From the NCBI GenBank assembly GCA_013368445.1, contig JAACJO010000004.1, positions 1,302,001-1,366,000 of the forward strand: 64,000 nucleotides of DNA. The letters run 5' to 3'. Made by a program: the position numbers and the translations under genes. Below, in pieces: positions 10,264 through 20,833 of the stretch; within the stretch, counting starts at the first letter, position 1; each line of letters opens with the position of its first letter. Under the pieces are notes generated by a model that worked only from the letters and a program-made list of their open reading frames with translations, did not search any database and had not been told where the DNA came from. The stretch is from Leucocoprinus leucothites (taxonomy: Eukaryota > Basidiomycota > Agaricomycetes > Agaricales > Agaricaceae).

Positions 10264-12122
10264 GGGCAACAAGGAAAGGGTTGGTGGTTGTGTAACAAGG
10301 GGTATATGTGGCAAACAGTGGGATCGATGGACTGGCAAAGTTCGGAGCAGAACGGGGCAATGGTTAGCACAGTGTAGAGGCTCATTGACATATGGATATA
10401 ATGTCAAGTAGAGTACTAGCTAGGTAGCTAGAATGTAACCTCTAATGAATTTGAGGGGAAGTATGAGAAATTGATGAGGATTTATGTAACTACTGCCGAA
10501 TAATGTGAAATGTGTGATAAAACTAAATGCTGTTTATTTACTTTGGGAAATTCTCGAACACTGTACTAGGATCCTGACTAAGTGAGCAGTTTGCAATGCT
10601 TAGTTGACTTCTATAGCTAAGATCTTTTATCCTGAGGCTGTCTCTGCTTCTTTCTAAGGTCAACTGGACCTTGTCTATAATCACCCACTCAGTCACACAC
10701 TGGCACTGGTGCAGTCTATGTGCTTTAACTACAAGCCCTCTTAGCTTGGTAGCTACTTCGCTGTGACACTAGGTTGAACTTGAGATGTCTTAGAATATTT
10801 CTTAGACTAACTAGTAGAAGTCTTTCCTGTTAGAGCTCTCTTAGAAGGTTGATCACTTGTTCACTCGAAAATGCCTAGTTTGTGGTCTGCACACCCTCTA
10901 GCACTATGGAGGCATAGGATTCCTTGCCTATCCATGCACTGTCGGGCCCTTTTTATATTATTTGAGAGATACGAAAATAGACGAAATATTCTAGAAAGAA
11001 ATAGGTATGACTTGAAGTTGACTAATAGAAAATGACTGAATAGTCCTGGATCTGGCTAGGTATACTTTTATGATGCAATGCCAACCAGTAGGCCCGTTCA
11101 ATTGCTAGGTTGTCATGTGGGTAGTGGAGTAGCTACCATGCGAGTTTCTTTCATTAATCCTTTTTTTTTATCATGGGTAAGCATTTTGGCTGTGATATTT
11201 TCTTTAACTGAGGACCTCTGCCAAGTTGATGTGACCATTGGTTTGCCTGGCCAGTACAGTTGGATGACTGAGCAGTGCGGAAATAACATAGCTAAGTAGC
11301 GGGGTAGCTAGGTTCTTGTCTTGTACATGTGGAAAACGCGGATCATTGTCTGTTAACCGGTCCGTTGGTCCTTCTGATCCAGTTCTAGACCTTGGTCCTT
11401 ATTTTTAGATCGTTCAGATTGCTCTTAGTGCAGAGGTTTCCCTCGAGTCCTAAAGCAGTAATTTGGTGATGCAGTGTCCTGAAGTTGAGGGTTCAAATCC
11501 CCAGAATGGTTCACAACAGTGGACAGCTGTACTAGATTACCAGTCTTGCCTGTTGTATTGGTTGACTGTATTACTTCTTAGTAAGTAGCTTTGTAGCTAC
11601 ACTGCTAATGCACTATAGGGCTCTTAGGCATAGCATTATTCTTTTATAATACCAAGTGTGAAATCACGAAAATATTAGTATTTCCTGTTTATTTTCAGTT
11701 TTCATGTCACAACGGGAGGAGCAGAGGAATATTAGGATTAGGATAGAGTGATTAGGAATGGAAGTAGGATAGTGGATCGAGAAATGGTTGGAACATGGCA
11801 AAACTTAGTGAAGCTGTGGAGATGCACAAGATCAACAGGTGTGTGCGGAGGCAACCAGAGTGATGCAAAAACGAAGGAAAAATGCGAAACTGGCAGATAG
11901 GAGAAGAGGAAGACAGTTGGGGAAGAAATGGAGCAAAAGTTGTTGTCTGAGGCTTCTAGAGGCCGGGGCCCATAACCTGTTATAAGGTAATGCACTGTCA
12001 AGAACTGGGTTACTAAGGATGGGGAATGGAGCCGATGTTCAAGACCAGGTGCCTAAGGCAGAGGAGCAGAGATGTCTGATCCGGTCGATGAACATAGGAG
12101 TGGGTCTTGGCCTCAACTTATG
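10264..12122. other. Non-coding stretch, possibly the internal part of a non-coding LTR element
   Basis: I see no convincing ORF in these 1.86 kb. Unlike its flanks the stretch keeps many CpGs. It lies between the poly-A tail of L1 and the priming-site side of the minus-oriented LTR at 12,123-12,584, so it may be the internal region of that element running leftward. It contains five copies of GTAGCTA[C/G] (10,424; 10,749; 11,129; 11,303; 11,593) and a tRNA B-box-like GGTTCAAATCC near 11,489 with no foldable tRNA around it. Confidence 0.35.
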
Positions 12123-12584
12123 TGTTGTGCTACTACTGACGCTGACCCGGATTTCGCAAACAGATAGAGATGGGAGGGTGAAGAGAGAGCAGAGATCAGA
12201 CAGAGTAGTAACACGTGACTTAGTCAATTATCAGACTGAAGAGTACGGTACAAGTTCGACTACTTATATACGATATGGCAGATAGGGTCGGGTACTAACA
12301 AAACAAAGATATTGCAGAAAAAGGATAAGAGCAGAATTATTGTCCAACATTTCGGAAAGGCTAGAAGATAAGAATATCCAGGACATCAGAAGGGAACTAA
12401 AAATGACAAGGGGAATGGAACATGACATGACATGGGAAAGTCCGAATACAATGCACAGGGCGAAGAAGAAGAGTAGAGCAAATGAAGTGGAAGCGAGCTG
12501 ATGCAATGAGATGGAAACCAAAGCCTTCGTAAAAAGATTCTAAGATATTTCCAGCCAGGCCATTCAGGAGGATTGGGTCGTGAC
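12123..12584 (-). mobile_element. 462 bp Ty3/gypsy-type LTR (minus), CpG-rich
   Basis: Read on the plus strand it begins TGTTGTGC and ends GTCGTGACA; on the minus strand it is TGTCACGACC...GCACAACA. It is the reverse complement homologue of the LTR at 17,579-18,012: shared blocks include CTACTACTGA, a TTATCAGACTGA stretch and CTACTTATATAC. The similarity continues past the LTR end into CCTCAACTTATG (12,110-12,122), so part of the internal priming-site region is also present. This copy keeps CpGs where the 17.6 kb copy has TpG or CpA (CTGACGCTGACCCGG versus CTGATGCTTGACCCAG), so it is younger or less decayed. Confidence 0.7.
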
Positions 12585-12824
12585 ATGCACAGGGGACATG
12601 TAAGAGGTCCTAGAAACCAGATATATCACCCAGGGAGCTCACAACTCACACAGGAATCTGTGGACAACTGTAAATGACTGAGATTCAAGAAAGCATGCAC
12701 AGGAGAGTTGAACATGCAGTCAGGTGATCTACAACTGACTAAGCAACCTCTGCATCAACTCTAACTTCACACATCAACAAATCAATCACAAATACTTGTA
12801 GACTGTCCAGAGCACATCTGACAG
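12585..12824 (-). mobile_element. MITE-like element, left copy (truncated, inverted)
   Basis: These 240 bp are the reverse complement of 13,605-13,895, near-identical over the inner roughly 100 bp next to the terminus CTGACAG (12,818-12,824). The outer terminus is missing because the LTR at 12,123-12,584 abuts it exactly. It is non-coding. It sits at the left edge of the L2 RT fragment, in which the other copy is also inserted. Confidence 0.65.
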
Positions 12825-13604
12825 CTTCATACCTAGTCAGTAGGGAGACACACTATCTTTGGGGAGCAGACTCCTCTGGCAACTTTGCAGCTGATGTGGG
12901 TGTGGGTCAAAGCTTGGCCCTTTCCCCCATCCTATCAGCATTATATCTGGCTCCAGCCATTCGACTCTTTGAACAGCAGGCTACACACCTTGCATGTGAT
13001 GTCCTTTCCTATGTGGATGATGGCACATTCATTGCCTAGGAGAAAGACTGGGCCACAAATCTCAATGTGCTGCAGGGTGCATATGGGATCATGTTCAATG
13101 TCTTTAACCAGTTTGGGCTAGTCATGGAGCATGACAAGTCCAAGCTCTTTCACTTCTCCTGCAAGAAGGGAGACTCTAATCTGCCAATTGATCTGGGGTT
13201 CACCTCTTACACTGGCAACACACCCTTTAGACCCAAGACCTATTGGAGGTACTTGGATTTCTACTTTGATTGTCAGCTCTCGTTTTGAGAGCACATTCAT
13301 TATTATTCCACCAAGACCATCTCCACTGTTCATGTGATGGGGATGCTGGGGAATCCTCTCAGGGGTCTCACCCCTAAGCAGAAGCATCTGCTTTATAGAG
13401 CATATGTTGTACCTATTGCAACATATGGCTATAGACTCTGGTATAATGAGTATGCCTATTGTAAGGCGGATCTAGCCAGCCTTACCAAGATGCAGCATCA
13501 TGCTGCTCTTTGGATCATTGGTGCATTCTGCACCTCCCCTATAGGTGGGGCTGAGGCCCTTGCAGGCCTCATCCCAGTCCATCTGCACCTCAAGAAGCTC
13601 ACTT

Positions 13605-13908
13605 CTGTCAGATGTGCTCTGGACAGTCTACAAGTATTTGTGATTGATTTGTTGATGTGTGAAGTTAGAGTTGATGCAGAGGTTGCTTAGTCAGTTGTAG
13701 ATCATGTGACTGGATGTTCAACTCCCCTGTGGACACTTTCTTGACTCTCAGTCATTTACAGTTGTCCACAGGTGAGTACAAGTCTCTATCTTGTTAATAC
13801 AGTCATTTACAGTTGTTCACAGATTCCTGTGTGAGTTGTGAGCTCCCTGGGTGATTTCTCCGGTTTCTAGGACCTCCTACACATCCCCTGTGCATCACCT
13901 TCTAACAG
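13605..13908 (+). mobile_element. MITE-like element, right copy (complete)
   Basis: This 304 bp non-coding insert has imperfect terminal inverted repeats: CTGTCAGATGTG at the left end and the complement of CTGTTAGAAGGTG at the right. It is flanked directly by CTT on both sides. L1 lacks it at the equivalent site (about 8,468), where the LINE runs on uninterrupted. Its inverted partner is at 12,585-12,824. Inside is a short tandem duplication of AGTCATTTACAGTTGT (13,751 and 13,801). The superfamily is undetermined. Confidence 0.65.
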
Positions 13909-14106
13909 CTTCACAGTCATCATTCCACATTGTGACTCTTTCTTGCACCCACCCTCTGAGATCCTTAGTGGGCAGGGGCACTCTGGCTGGTGTGTCTATG
14001 CACTGCCACCACCTCTTGAATCTCAGGAGAGCAGCTGATTGCACCTGATCTTCTATTGTGGAGGCTGCTTCCAAGCTTCCCCAACTTACTGAGTGCTTTG
14101 ACATGG

Positions 14107-15477
14107 TGTTATAGCCCAAATGGGACTAGCCATGAAATTGTTAATTTTGATGATATAGTCAATATATTGGGCAACTATATAGACATTAAGGAACCCTACT
14201 GTAAGACCCTAGTATAACACACACACACTTGCAAAAGCACAGTACATTCATGAAACAACCATTAATAATCAAGAGTAACAAGAGGCTACAGGATGATGTC
14301 GAGACTTAGCAAACACAGTTGGGATGTGTACTCTATGACCCTTTGTGATCTTAGCCTGTAACCTGGGTATTGATCCAGTCAAAGTCTTTCTTGAAAAGAA
14401 CAATGATGGACTAACTAATTAGAAATCAAAGGCTTAGCCTTCTGATCTGGACAGGCACTTGTGCACATTCATGGAAGGTCCTATCATTCCAACATTGCTA
14501 CAGCAGAAGTATACCCTTTTGTGAAAGACAGAGAAATTCCACATGGGCACTGAATAACCCACTTGACTATGGAACCAGATTAGTGGACATGTCAGCACTT
14601 GACTACTGACTAGTAGACATTGTTACAGTCAGGAATGAGCTTTCACAGAATAAGACAACAATCAGCAGTGATAAGAATCTCATGATATCAGATGAGCAGG
14701 AGAAACCACACCTTCACAAAAGGACACATCAGCACTTAAACCCCCAAAAAAACCCAGAGATACTCCTATTGGACAACCTTTCAATAAATCTCCTTTTATT
14801 ATCAACAATGTTTATGCATCATCCATGTAATTACTCCTTTAGTGCTTTCATGAAACCAATATAAACCTTTCTTGAGCATATAGTCTAGCAAGAAATCTCA
14901 CCTGCTAAGGCTACACTTAGAGACCATCCCACACAACATATCTGAGTGAGTAGTAAAGAGTGTATTGAGTGTCCTTCGGTCATAGACCATTAAAAAATTG
15001 GAAAACACCTTTCAAGAAAGAACATCACTGCAAGATTCATATAAGTTCAGAGTGTGAAGAAGTCTAGAAAAGACTTATAAGCTGTATATTGCATCTAGTA
15101 TCCAGGAGTGGTGCTAGTCAGTGTCAGTTGTATTGTGATAGTGCCAAGTGTTAGCAAAAGTGACGATTTGCAAATATCGGTCTATTATACTTCTGCATTC
15201 TAAGGGACTTGTAGTTGTGCAGCATCGCATAACAAGAATTGTTGAGTACCTTTTGTAAACTGGTCATTCCAGTACAAAACTGGTCTACCAACAATTTCCA
15301 TTATCTATCATTATCAATCTTTGTGCTTTTGCAAAACACCCTTCTTTATTGATTAACCTCCTACAAACTTGTGTTGAGTTTAGGAATGTTGGTTGTTATT
15401 GTTATTAATGTTACCTATCATTCACTATCTGACTACATTCCCTTTATTACCTTAACAATTACATTTCTGCCTCTTCA
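14107..15477. mobile_element. 1.37 kb solo LTR, copy 2
   Basis: This matches copy 1 (4,087-5,465) end to end, TGTTAT...CTCTTCA, with the same TATA-like ATATAAAC. It splits the L2 RNase H reading frame. The flanking 4-mers ATGG (14,103-14,106) and GCAG (15,478-15,481) differ only by transitions that CpG decay of a GCGG site could give. Joining across the element with one 4-mer removed gives F-D-M-D-A-A, matching F-N-V-D-A-A in the uninterrupted L1 copy at about 8,654. Differences from copy 1 are mostly C/T and G/A. Confidence 0.75.
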
Positions 15478-17083
15478 GCAGATGCTGCTGGAGGTCTCCC
15501 AGGACACCAGCTCATAGACTGCTTCACAGACAGAGTCAAATTTGAAGAGGTTGACAATGATCAAGATGATGCTGACAAACTCTAGGCACTGAAATCTGTG
15601 TATGAGCATGCCAGATCCAATCTTGACTGTGTGATGGTGGCTACTGATGCTTTGGTGCACACCAATCACACAATCCAGGCAGTTGCTGCTGTCTGTCTCC
15701 TGTACAGGAATGAGCCACTTTGGTGGTTCTGCTGTGCAGCAGGCAAAGCCACTGCACCAGATGCAGAACTATTTGCCCTTTGGCTCAGTGTCAAGCATGC
15801 CTATCATATGCCTGATGCCAAGTCAATTGTCTTATTCACTGACCACATCACCACAGCATGATCAGTGGTAGACCCATCTACCCATTCTGGCCAGGCTCAC
15901 TCCCTAGCAGTGTGTGGTCATCTGATGGAGTGGCTCGGTGCTGATGCCAAGTGCACCATTGAATTCCATGAGGTCTGCTCTCACCTGAAGTGGCCTTTCC
16001 ATTGATCAGTTCATGCTTATGCAACTGATCCCTCTTTCTAGGTGAGCATAGGGGCTTGTCCCTCTACCACCCTTGGATATCTGCATAAGGCTGAGGTCAA
16101 GGCTTGCAAAGACAAGTGGACAAGACTGTTCACTCTTCCTACTTATGCTGGTAAGGACTTCCTTTGTCTCTATAAAGGTAACAATAAATTTATTCAGCCC
16201 ACATATCTCCATGGTGGAGTGTGGCTGCCAAAACTTGCATCTTCAACACTTTGTGTGCAGGTGTGCCAGGCAATACTCAACCATGCCCCTATTGGGTCCT
16301 ATAGGGCCTGGTTCCACATCCAAGAGGACATCTCATGTCTCTGCAGGTTTGCCTTCAAGACTTGGCAGCACATCTTAACCTCTTGTCAGAGGTTCCATAG
16401 TGAGGAGGTGGAATTCCCCTCCTACTTTGACAAGCTCATTGATTTCTGCAATAAGAATCCACTTGCATTTTCTTTTGCCACACCCCCTTTGGGGGGCTAA
16501 CATACTCCATCATTTACTCTTCAGAGTCTGCTGGGTTCTGGTGTATCCCTCCTTGTGCTGCTAACTGTCTTGCAGGTTCAGGCTGGTTCTTTTCTGGGTA
16601 AGATAAGGTAGGCTTTTGGCTGGATGAAGCTCTGTGATCAGGAAGGCAGCTAGAGGTGATGCACCACACCTAGGGTACCTTCTGCCTACATGCATGAGTA
16701 AAGAGACTCTCTGGGGTCATTGAAGGGCCTTTTGCCATTCCCCAACTCATCCATGGGGAGGCTGGCTCCATTCTGGGTGGGGTGACTTGTGGTGTGGGGT
16801 GAGTAGTCTAGGGTCTGACATAGGTCCCTGATGGTGTGGGCGGCAATACTGGTGGCTCAATGGCTGCACTCTCTTACAACAGCAGGCCATTACTACTACA
16901 TCTGTGTTGGGCTTTGGCCTGAGATAGGTGGTTTCCATGGTGGTGAGCAGGCATATTCTGCTTGAGATATGAGGGGCATTTTCTCTTGTGTTTGTTATTT
17001 AGAGTACTCTCCTGTATTTGACCGGACTGCTATCACACACCAGTATATAAATTTATGATTTTTTTTTAAAAAAAAAAAAAAGA

Positions 17084-17578
17084 GAGAATGGGGGATAAAG
17101 CTGAACCTTGCCCTATGCCAACATCTGTGTCATGGGCATCAAACAAAAAGGTATTCCACATGAACTGCATGGAGTGGCCTATGAGGTAGTGAGAGAAGAA
17201 ATTCATGAGTTGGGAGACAAACCCCTGGCATTGTAGGATGTCAGTGAGAATATCATAATTTAATGAAGGGAAGAATTGTGTGATATCAAAAGTACAAACA
17301 CTCGTAATCATACCTTTGGCCCAACTGACCTGAATGATGTGGGTGAGGAAGACTCCTGCATCTTCAGTAGAGTGCTGAATAACTCCTCCCATTTGGTTAG
17401 GGTGGAGAGCTCCTGTCAAGACCACCTCAAATTGTATGCAGTGAGCAATCATCTTCTCAATGAGTTTTCCTAAGGTATTTAGTAGGACAATGGGTTGAAA
17501 TACTTTAGGGGTGTCATAGGCCAGTTATTTGGCTTGGGGATGATGATAGAGACTGAGTCTTTGAAGTGACTTGGCCAA
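17084..17578 (-). pseudogene. LINE reverse transcriptase fragment L3 (minus)
   Basis: The minus strand encodes an RT segment: HFKDSVSIIIPKPN next to the LTR boundary, then IQHSTEDAGVFLTHII, motif A (FDITQFFPSL, about 17,280) and motif B (VGIGQGSALSPIL) near 17,095. It is related to but divergent from L1 RT. It has stops near the start (for example in PLSYxIP). It is bounded on the left by the poly-A tail of L2 and on the right by the gypsy LTR starting at 17,579, so it looks like a target into which both inserted. Confidence 0.7.
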
Positions 17579-18012
17579 TGTCATGAGCCAATCCTCAAGA
17601 CCAGCTCACAGTTCAGACTTGGTATTATTTCCATGAACTCTTATCTGCTTTTGCATATCAGATATATTGGTTTTGTTGGTCTTTCACCTTCAGACTTATT
17701 CTGACATCTTCTACTTCATTAATTCATACTGTCTTGTTAAAATTTTCTGACAACTGTTTAATAGTAAATTTTCTATCTTCTAGCCTTGTAAAATTTGCGG
17801 ACTCCACTTTGATTATTTCTCCATTTACTACTTTGCTTTTTTCCTTATCCAGTCCTATATTCTGCATTGTATATAAGTAGCACAACTTTGTACTTAGATT
17901 CCTCAGTCTGATAATCTACTTAGTGATACACTACTTTCCTCTGCTCTCTGTTTGTCCTCTGCTCTCTCCTCTCATCTGAAATCTGGGTCAAGCATCAGTA
18001 GTAGGCATAACA
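17579..18012 (+). repeat. 5' LTR of the gypsy element
   Basis: It starts TGTCATGAGCCAATCCTC and ends GGCATAACA (TG...CA). A TATA-like TGTATATAAGTAG at about 17,868 fits an LTR promoter. It matches the inverted LTR at 12,123-12,584. The sequence directly after it (CATAAGTTGAGGCC) would hold the primer-binding site. Confidence 0.7.
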
Positions 18013-18182
18013 CATAAGTTGAGGCCACAACCTGCTCCTGTGTCTGACAACTGGCTCCTACCTTACCTCTATCATATCTCTGTTTACCCAGTCTCTGATG
18101 TCAGCTCCCCACCTATAGCGTTTGTGTGCTTAACAGTATTATCAGACTCAGATTCTACTGTCATATTCACACTTCTGTCATC

Positions 18183-20833
18183 ATGGTCAACACCTACACT
18201 ATCAAGGGCAAGACCTCCACCATTGTGCAACCAGAGCAGAAATGCTCTCACACTCCTCCTCCTGTTCCAAGCTCTTCTCATCTTACCGACAATAGTCCTT
18301 GTATCAGTATCTGCACTCACCATTCACACTGTCTTAATCCCAATCTCCCAGAAACTCCTAGATCTGCTAGTTCACCTCTACCACCTCCTTGTCATTTTTG
18401 AAACATCCATCCTCCTAGAACTCCTCCCCCACCAGGCAGTCTGCCATCTGACAGAGATCCATCCAAGCCTTTGGAACTGGATGACTCTGATGGTCCAGAC
18501 TATGCTGATAATCAATCTATGGGTCATGATGGTGACAATGAAGATGATGAACCTATTTATAACGGCTCTCCTGGTGGTCCTGGTGACCCCAATGACAATG
18601 ATCCTGAAGACCCTTCTCATTCTTCTGACAATGAGCCTCTTCCTCCTCAATGGATACCACATCCCTGAGCTCCCTAACAGAATCCCAACAATGATTGTCT
18701 AGCTGATGCCTTGGGTAGGCTTGCTGACAATCTTGATCACCAAGCGGCTACACAAGCCAACCAGACTTGCATCAACAAGGCTCACCTCCCAGATACTTTC
18801 AGTGGCTCTGACCCCAAAAAACTCAACACTTTCTTAATCTAATGCCATCTATATTTCTGAGCTAACCCCACACAATTCCAGCATGACAATCAGAAAGTTG
18901 ATTTCACCATGACCTACCTCACTGGTGTCACACTTGACTGGTTTGAGGTCAGCCTCACTCAGGAAGAACAGGGTGTCTTCCATAACTGGTTTGACAATTG
19001 GAATGCATTTGTCTTCGAGCTCCGTATGCATTTTGGCATTGCCAACCTGAAGGGAGAAGCAGCTGAGATGCTTAATACCCTTCATATGAAACTGGGTGAC
19101 AAGATTGCCACCTACAACATAGAGTTCCTCAAACACACCTCCCAACTTGGTTGGAATGACAAGGTTCTCTGTCACTGTTACTACAAGCAACTTCCAAACT
19201 GCATCCAAGACCCTCTCAGCACTTGCAAGCAAGGCAAACCTACTACCTTTGAAGAAATACACTGTTTGGCTATTGTTTATAATGGACACTACTGGGAGCA
19301 TGACTGTGAATGTGTTCATGCCCATGCTGTAGAGAAGGATGCTGCCGATTCTCTCAGTTGGAAGCAGCCCAACAAGTCCTTGACCTCCAATCCTTCCAAC
19401 CTGAATCTGTCATGCGGCCAGTCTCAACCTGGTAACAACAACAACAACAACAATTGAGGCAACAACAGTAATAGCAACAACAACAGCAACTGCAATCAGT
19501 CACAGACTCCATCAACCAAATCCAATACCCCTGCTCCATCCACATCCAGTACCCAATGCCCTACACCCAAATTTGACCTCTCTAGCAAACTCAGCCAAAA
19601 TGGCAAACTGACACCTGAGGAGCAGAAATGACACCTCAACAAAGATCTCTATCTATTCTGTGGTGGCAAGGGCCACAAGGTTGAAAATTGCCATAGGAAA
19701 CAAAATCAGGCCAAGATCCGCAAAGTTGAAGTGGCTCCACCCAAGGACTCTGAAAAGAGTCCAGAAAAATAGAGGGCAACTCTCAGGACTCTGCACAGAC
19801 TGGGGGTTGCATTGAGCTCATCTGTGTACCAGAGAGTCTCCTCCACCTCAATACATCCGCTCTTTCCAATCCAAATTTTCTTATTGCTTCTCTCACTTCC
19901 TCTCTCATTTGCTCATCCAATAATATTCAACAGATACTGTTTTGTGCTCTCGTTGATTCCAGCTCCACTCATTGCTTCATAGATTCTGATTTTGTCCACA
20001 CTCACTCTCTTCCAACTTCACCTTTACCTCCTATCGAGCTTTGCCTATTTGATGGATTATCAAATAGTTATATTACTGAACTTGTGAATCTGCCTGTTAC
20101 TTTCTCTACTGGTGAATCTATGACTATTGATCTTTATGTCACTCAGCTTGATTCTTCCTGCTCTGTGGTACTAGGACACAACTGGCTCACCCGCTACAAT
20201 CCATTGATTGACTGGGTTTCAAGCAGTATATCTTTCTGATCGCATTTGCAGGATAATCTTGCCCCTTCTGCCTGCATTGCATCCGCTCCCATAGCAGCTC
20301 CTACATCATCACCCACTCCTAGCCCAATGGCTGACACTCCTCCTCTGAATTCACCATCCTCTGGGACTTCTATGTCTACTCCTGGTATTGCAACAGCTCC
20401 TCATGTTTCTATCATCAACACTGCTGCATACATTTACACTTTGTGCCTTCCTGGTTCAGTAAATTTCCACCTCAACCTCAGCTCACCATCCACTTCTGCC
20501 AATTTGGCTCAGGTTTCTGATGAGTCAATTGACCTTTCTAAAGTGCCCAATGAATATCATGAATTTGCTGATGTGTTCAGCAAAGCTCACGTCGATAGCC
20601 TTACACTGCATCACCCTTATGATCTCAAAATCAATATTGAAGAGGGTGCTCAACCTCCCATTGGCACTATTTATTCATTATCTCCATCTGAGCTTGAGTC
20701 ACTCCACAAATTCATCAACAAACACCTACTATTCCATGAGATATCAGACACCAGTGATTTTTTTGGCAACTCATTTGCAGTCATAGAAAGAATGGCTAAT
20801 GCACCTTGCTCTAGTCTCTTTGATTCACATTGA
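18183..20833 (+). pseudogene. Gypsy gag-protease-RT (N-terminal part), degraded
   Basis: Gag reads in one frame from ATG 18,183 (MVNTYTIKG) to about 19,772 with only in-frame stops. It has a Pro/acidic N-terminus, a gag core (LTGVTLDWFEVSL, about 18,915; FELRMHFG), an Asn-rich linker, and a knuckle FCGGKGHKVENC whose first Cys appears as Tyr. Protease follows in another frame: CALVDSSSTHCFIDSDF (about 19,950), a D-S-G-type active site with Gly changed to Ser, and VVLGHNWLTRYNPLIDW. RT starts with EYHEFADVFSKA, HHPYDLKINIEEGA and PPIGTIYSLSPSEL, then ends. It is non-functional. Confidence 0.75.

Larger units (their letters stand above)
12825..16499 (+). pseudogene. L2 ORF2 relic: RT (YVDD), RNase H and C-terminal tail
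   Basis: The RT second half is readable: GVGQSLALSPILSALYLAP, then LSYVDDGTFIA with the catalytic YVDD at about 13,005, then YWRYLDFYFDCQLSF and thumb-region sequence to about 13,604. RNase H resumes after the MITE (HPLRSLVGRG, about 13,950), is split by the LTR at 14,107-15,477, and continues (FTDRVKFEEVDND, ATDALV, DAELFAL, LFTDH) to the Cys/His tail and stop at 16,499. In-frame stops include TGA at 14,046-14,048, where L1 has CGA (8,602-8,604), and two TGAs near 15,859 and 16,003 where L1 has CAA. It is not functional. Confidence 0.75.
12825..17081 (+). mobile_element. LINE relic L2, with MITE and solo-LTR insertions
   Basis: This is a second plus-strand copy of the L1 LINE family, beginning inside RT (YLWGADSSGNF) because its 5' part is lost. 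It ends with a 3' UTR matching L1 and a 14-A tail (17,068-17,081) preceded by AAATTTATGATT, as in L1 (10,231-10,242). Inserted in it are a MITE-like element (13,605-13,908) and the second copy of the 1.37 kb LTR (14,107-15,477). Its 3' end abuts a minus-strand RT fragment (17,084-17,578), the likely target. Confidence 0.8.
17579..20833 (+). mobile_element. Truncated Ty3/gypsy retrotransposon
   Basis: The order is 5' LTR (17,579-18,012), short leader, gag, aspartic protease, and the beginning of RT, after which similarity is lost near 20,830. No integrase, RNase H or 3' LTR is visible. The gag-protease-RT order with a retrotrans_gag-like domain and a CCHC knuckle is typical of basidiomycete gypsy elements. 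CpGs are sparse and many in-frame stops are present. Confidence 0.75.

Noticed and set aside
11461..11520. Possible tRNA gene around a GGTTCAAATCC B-box-like sequence
   Set aside because: The T-stem pairs poorly and I could not build acceptor or anticodon stems, so no tRNA feature is called.
11738..12521. Minus-strand open frames rich in Leu/Ser/Phe
   Set aside because: Low-complexity hydrophobic translation of LTR and flank sequence, with no homology to gag or pol.
18378..18662. Arg/Ile-rich minus-strand frame in the gypsy region
   Set aside because: Antisense of the Asp/Asn-rich gag segment; the plus strand has the gag frame.
19430..19500. Asn-rich (AAC)n tract as a microsatellite of interest
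   Set aside because: It is the degenerate Asn linker of the gypsy gag, in frame with the rest of the protein.
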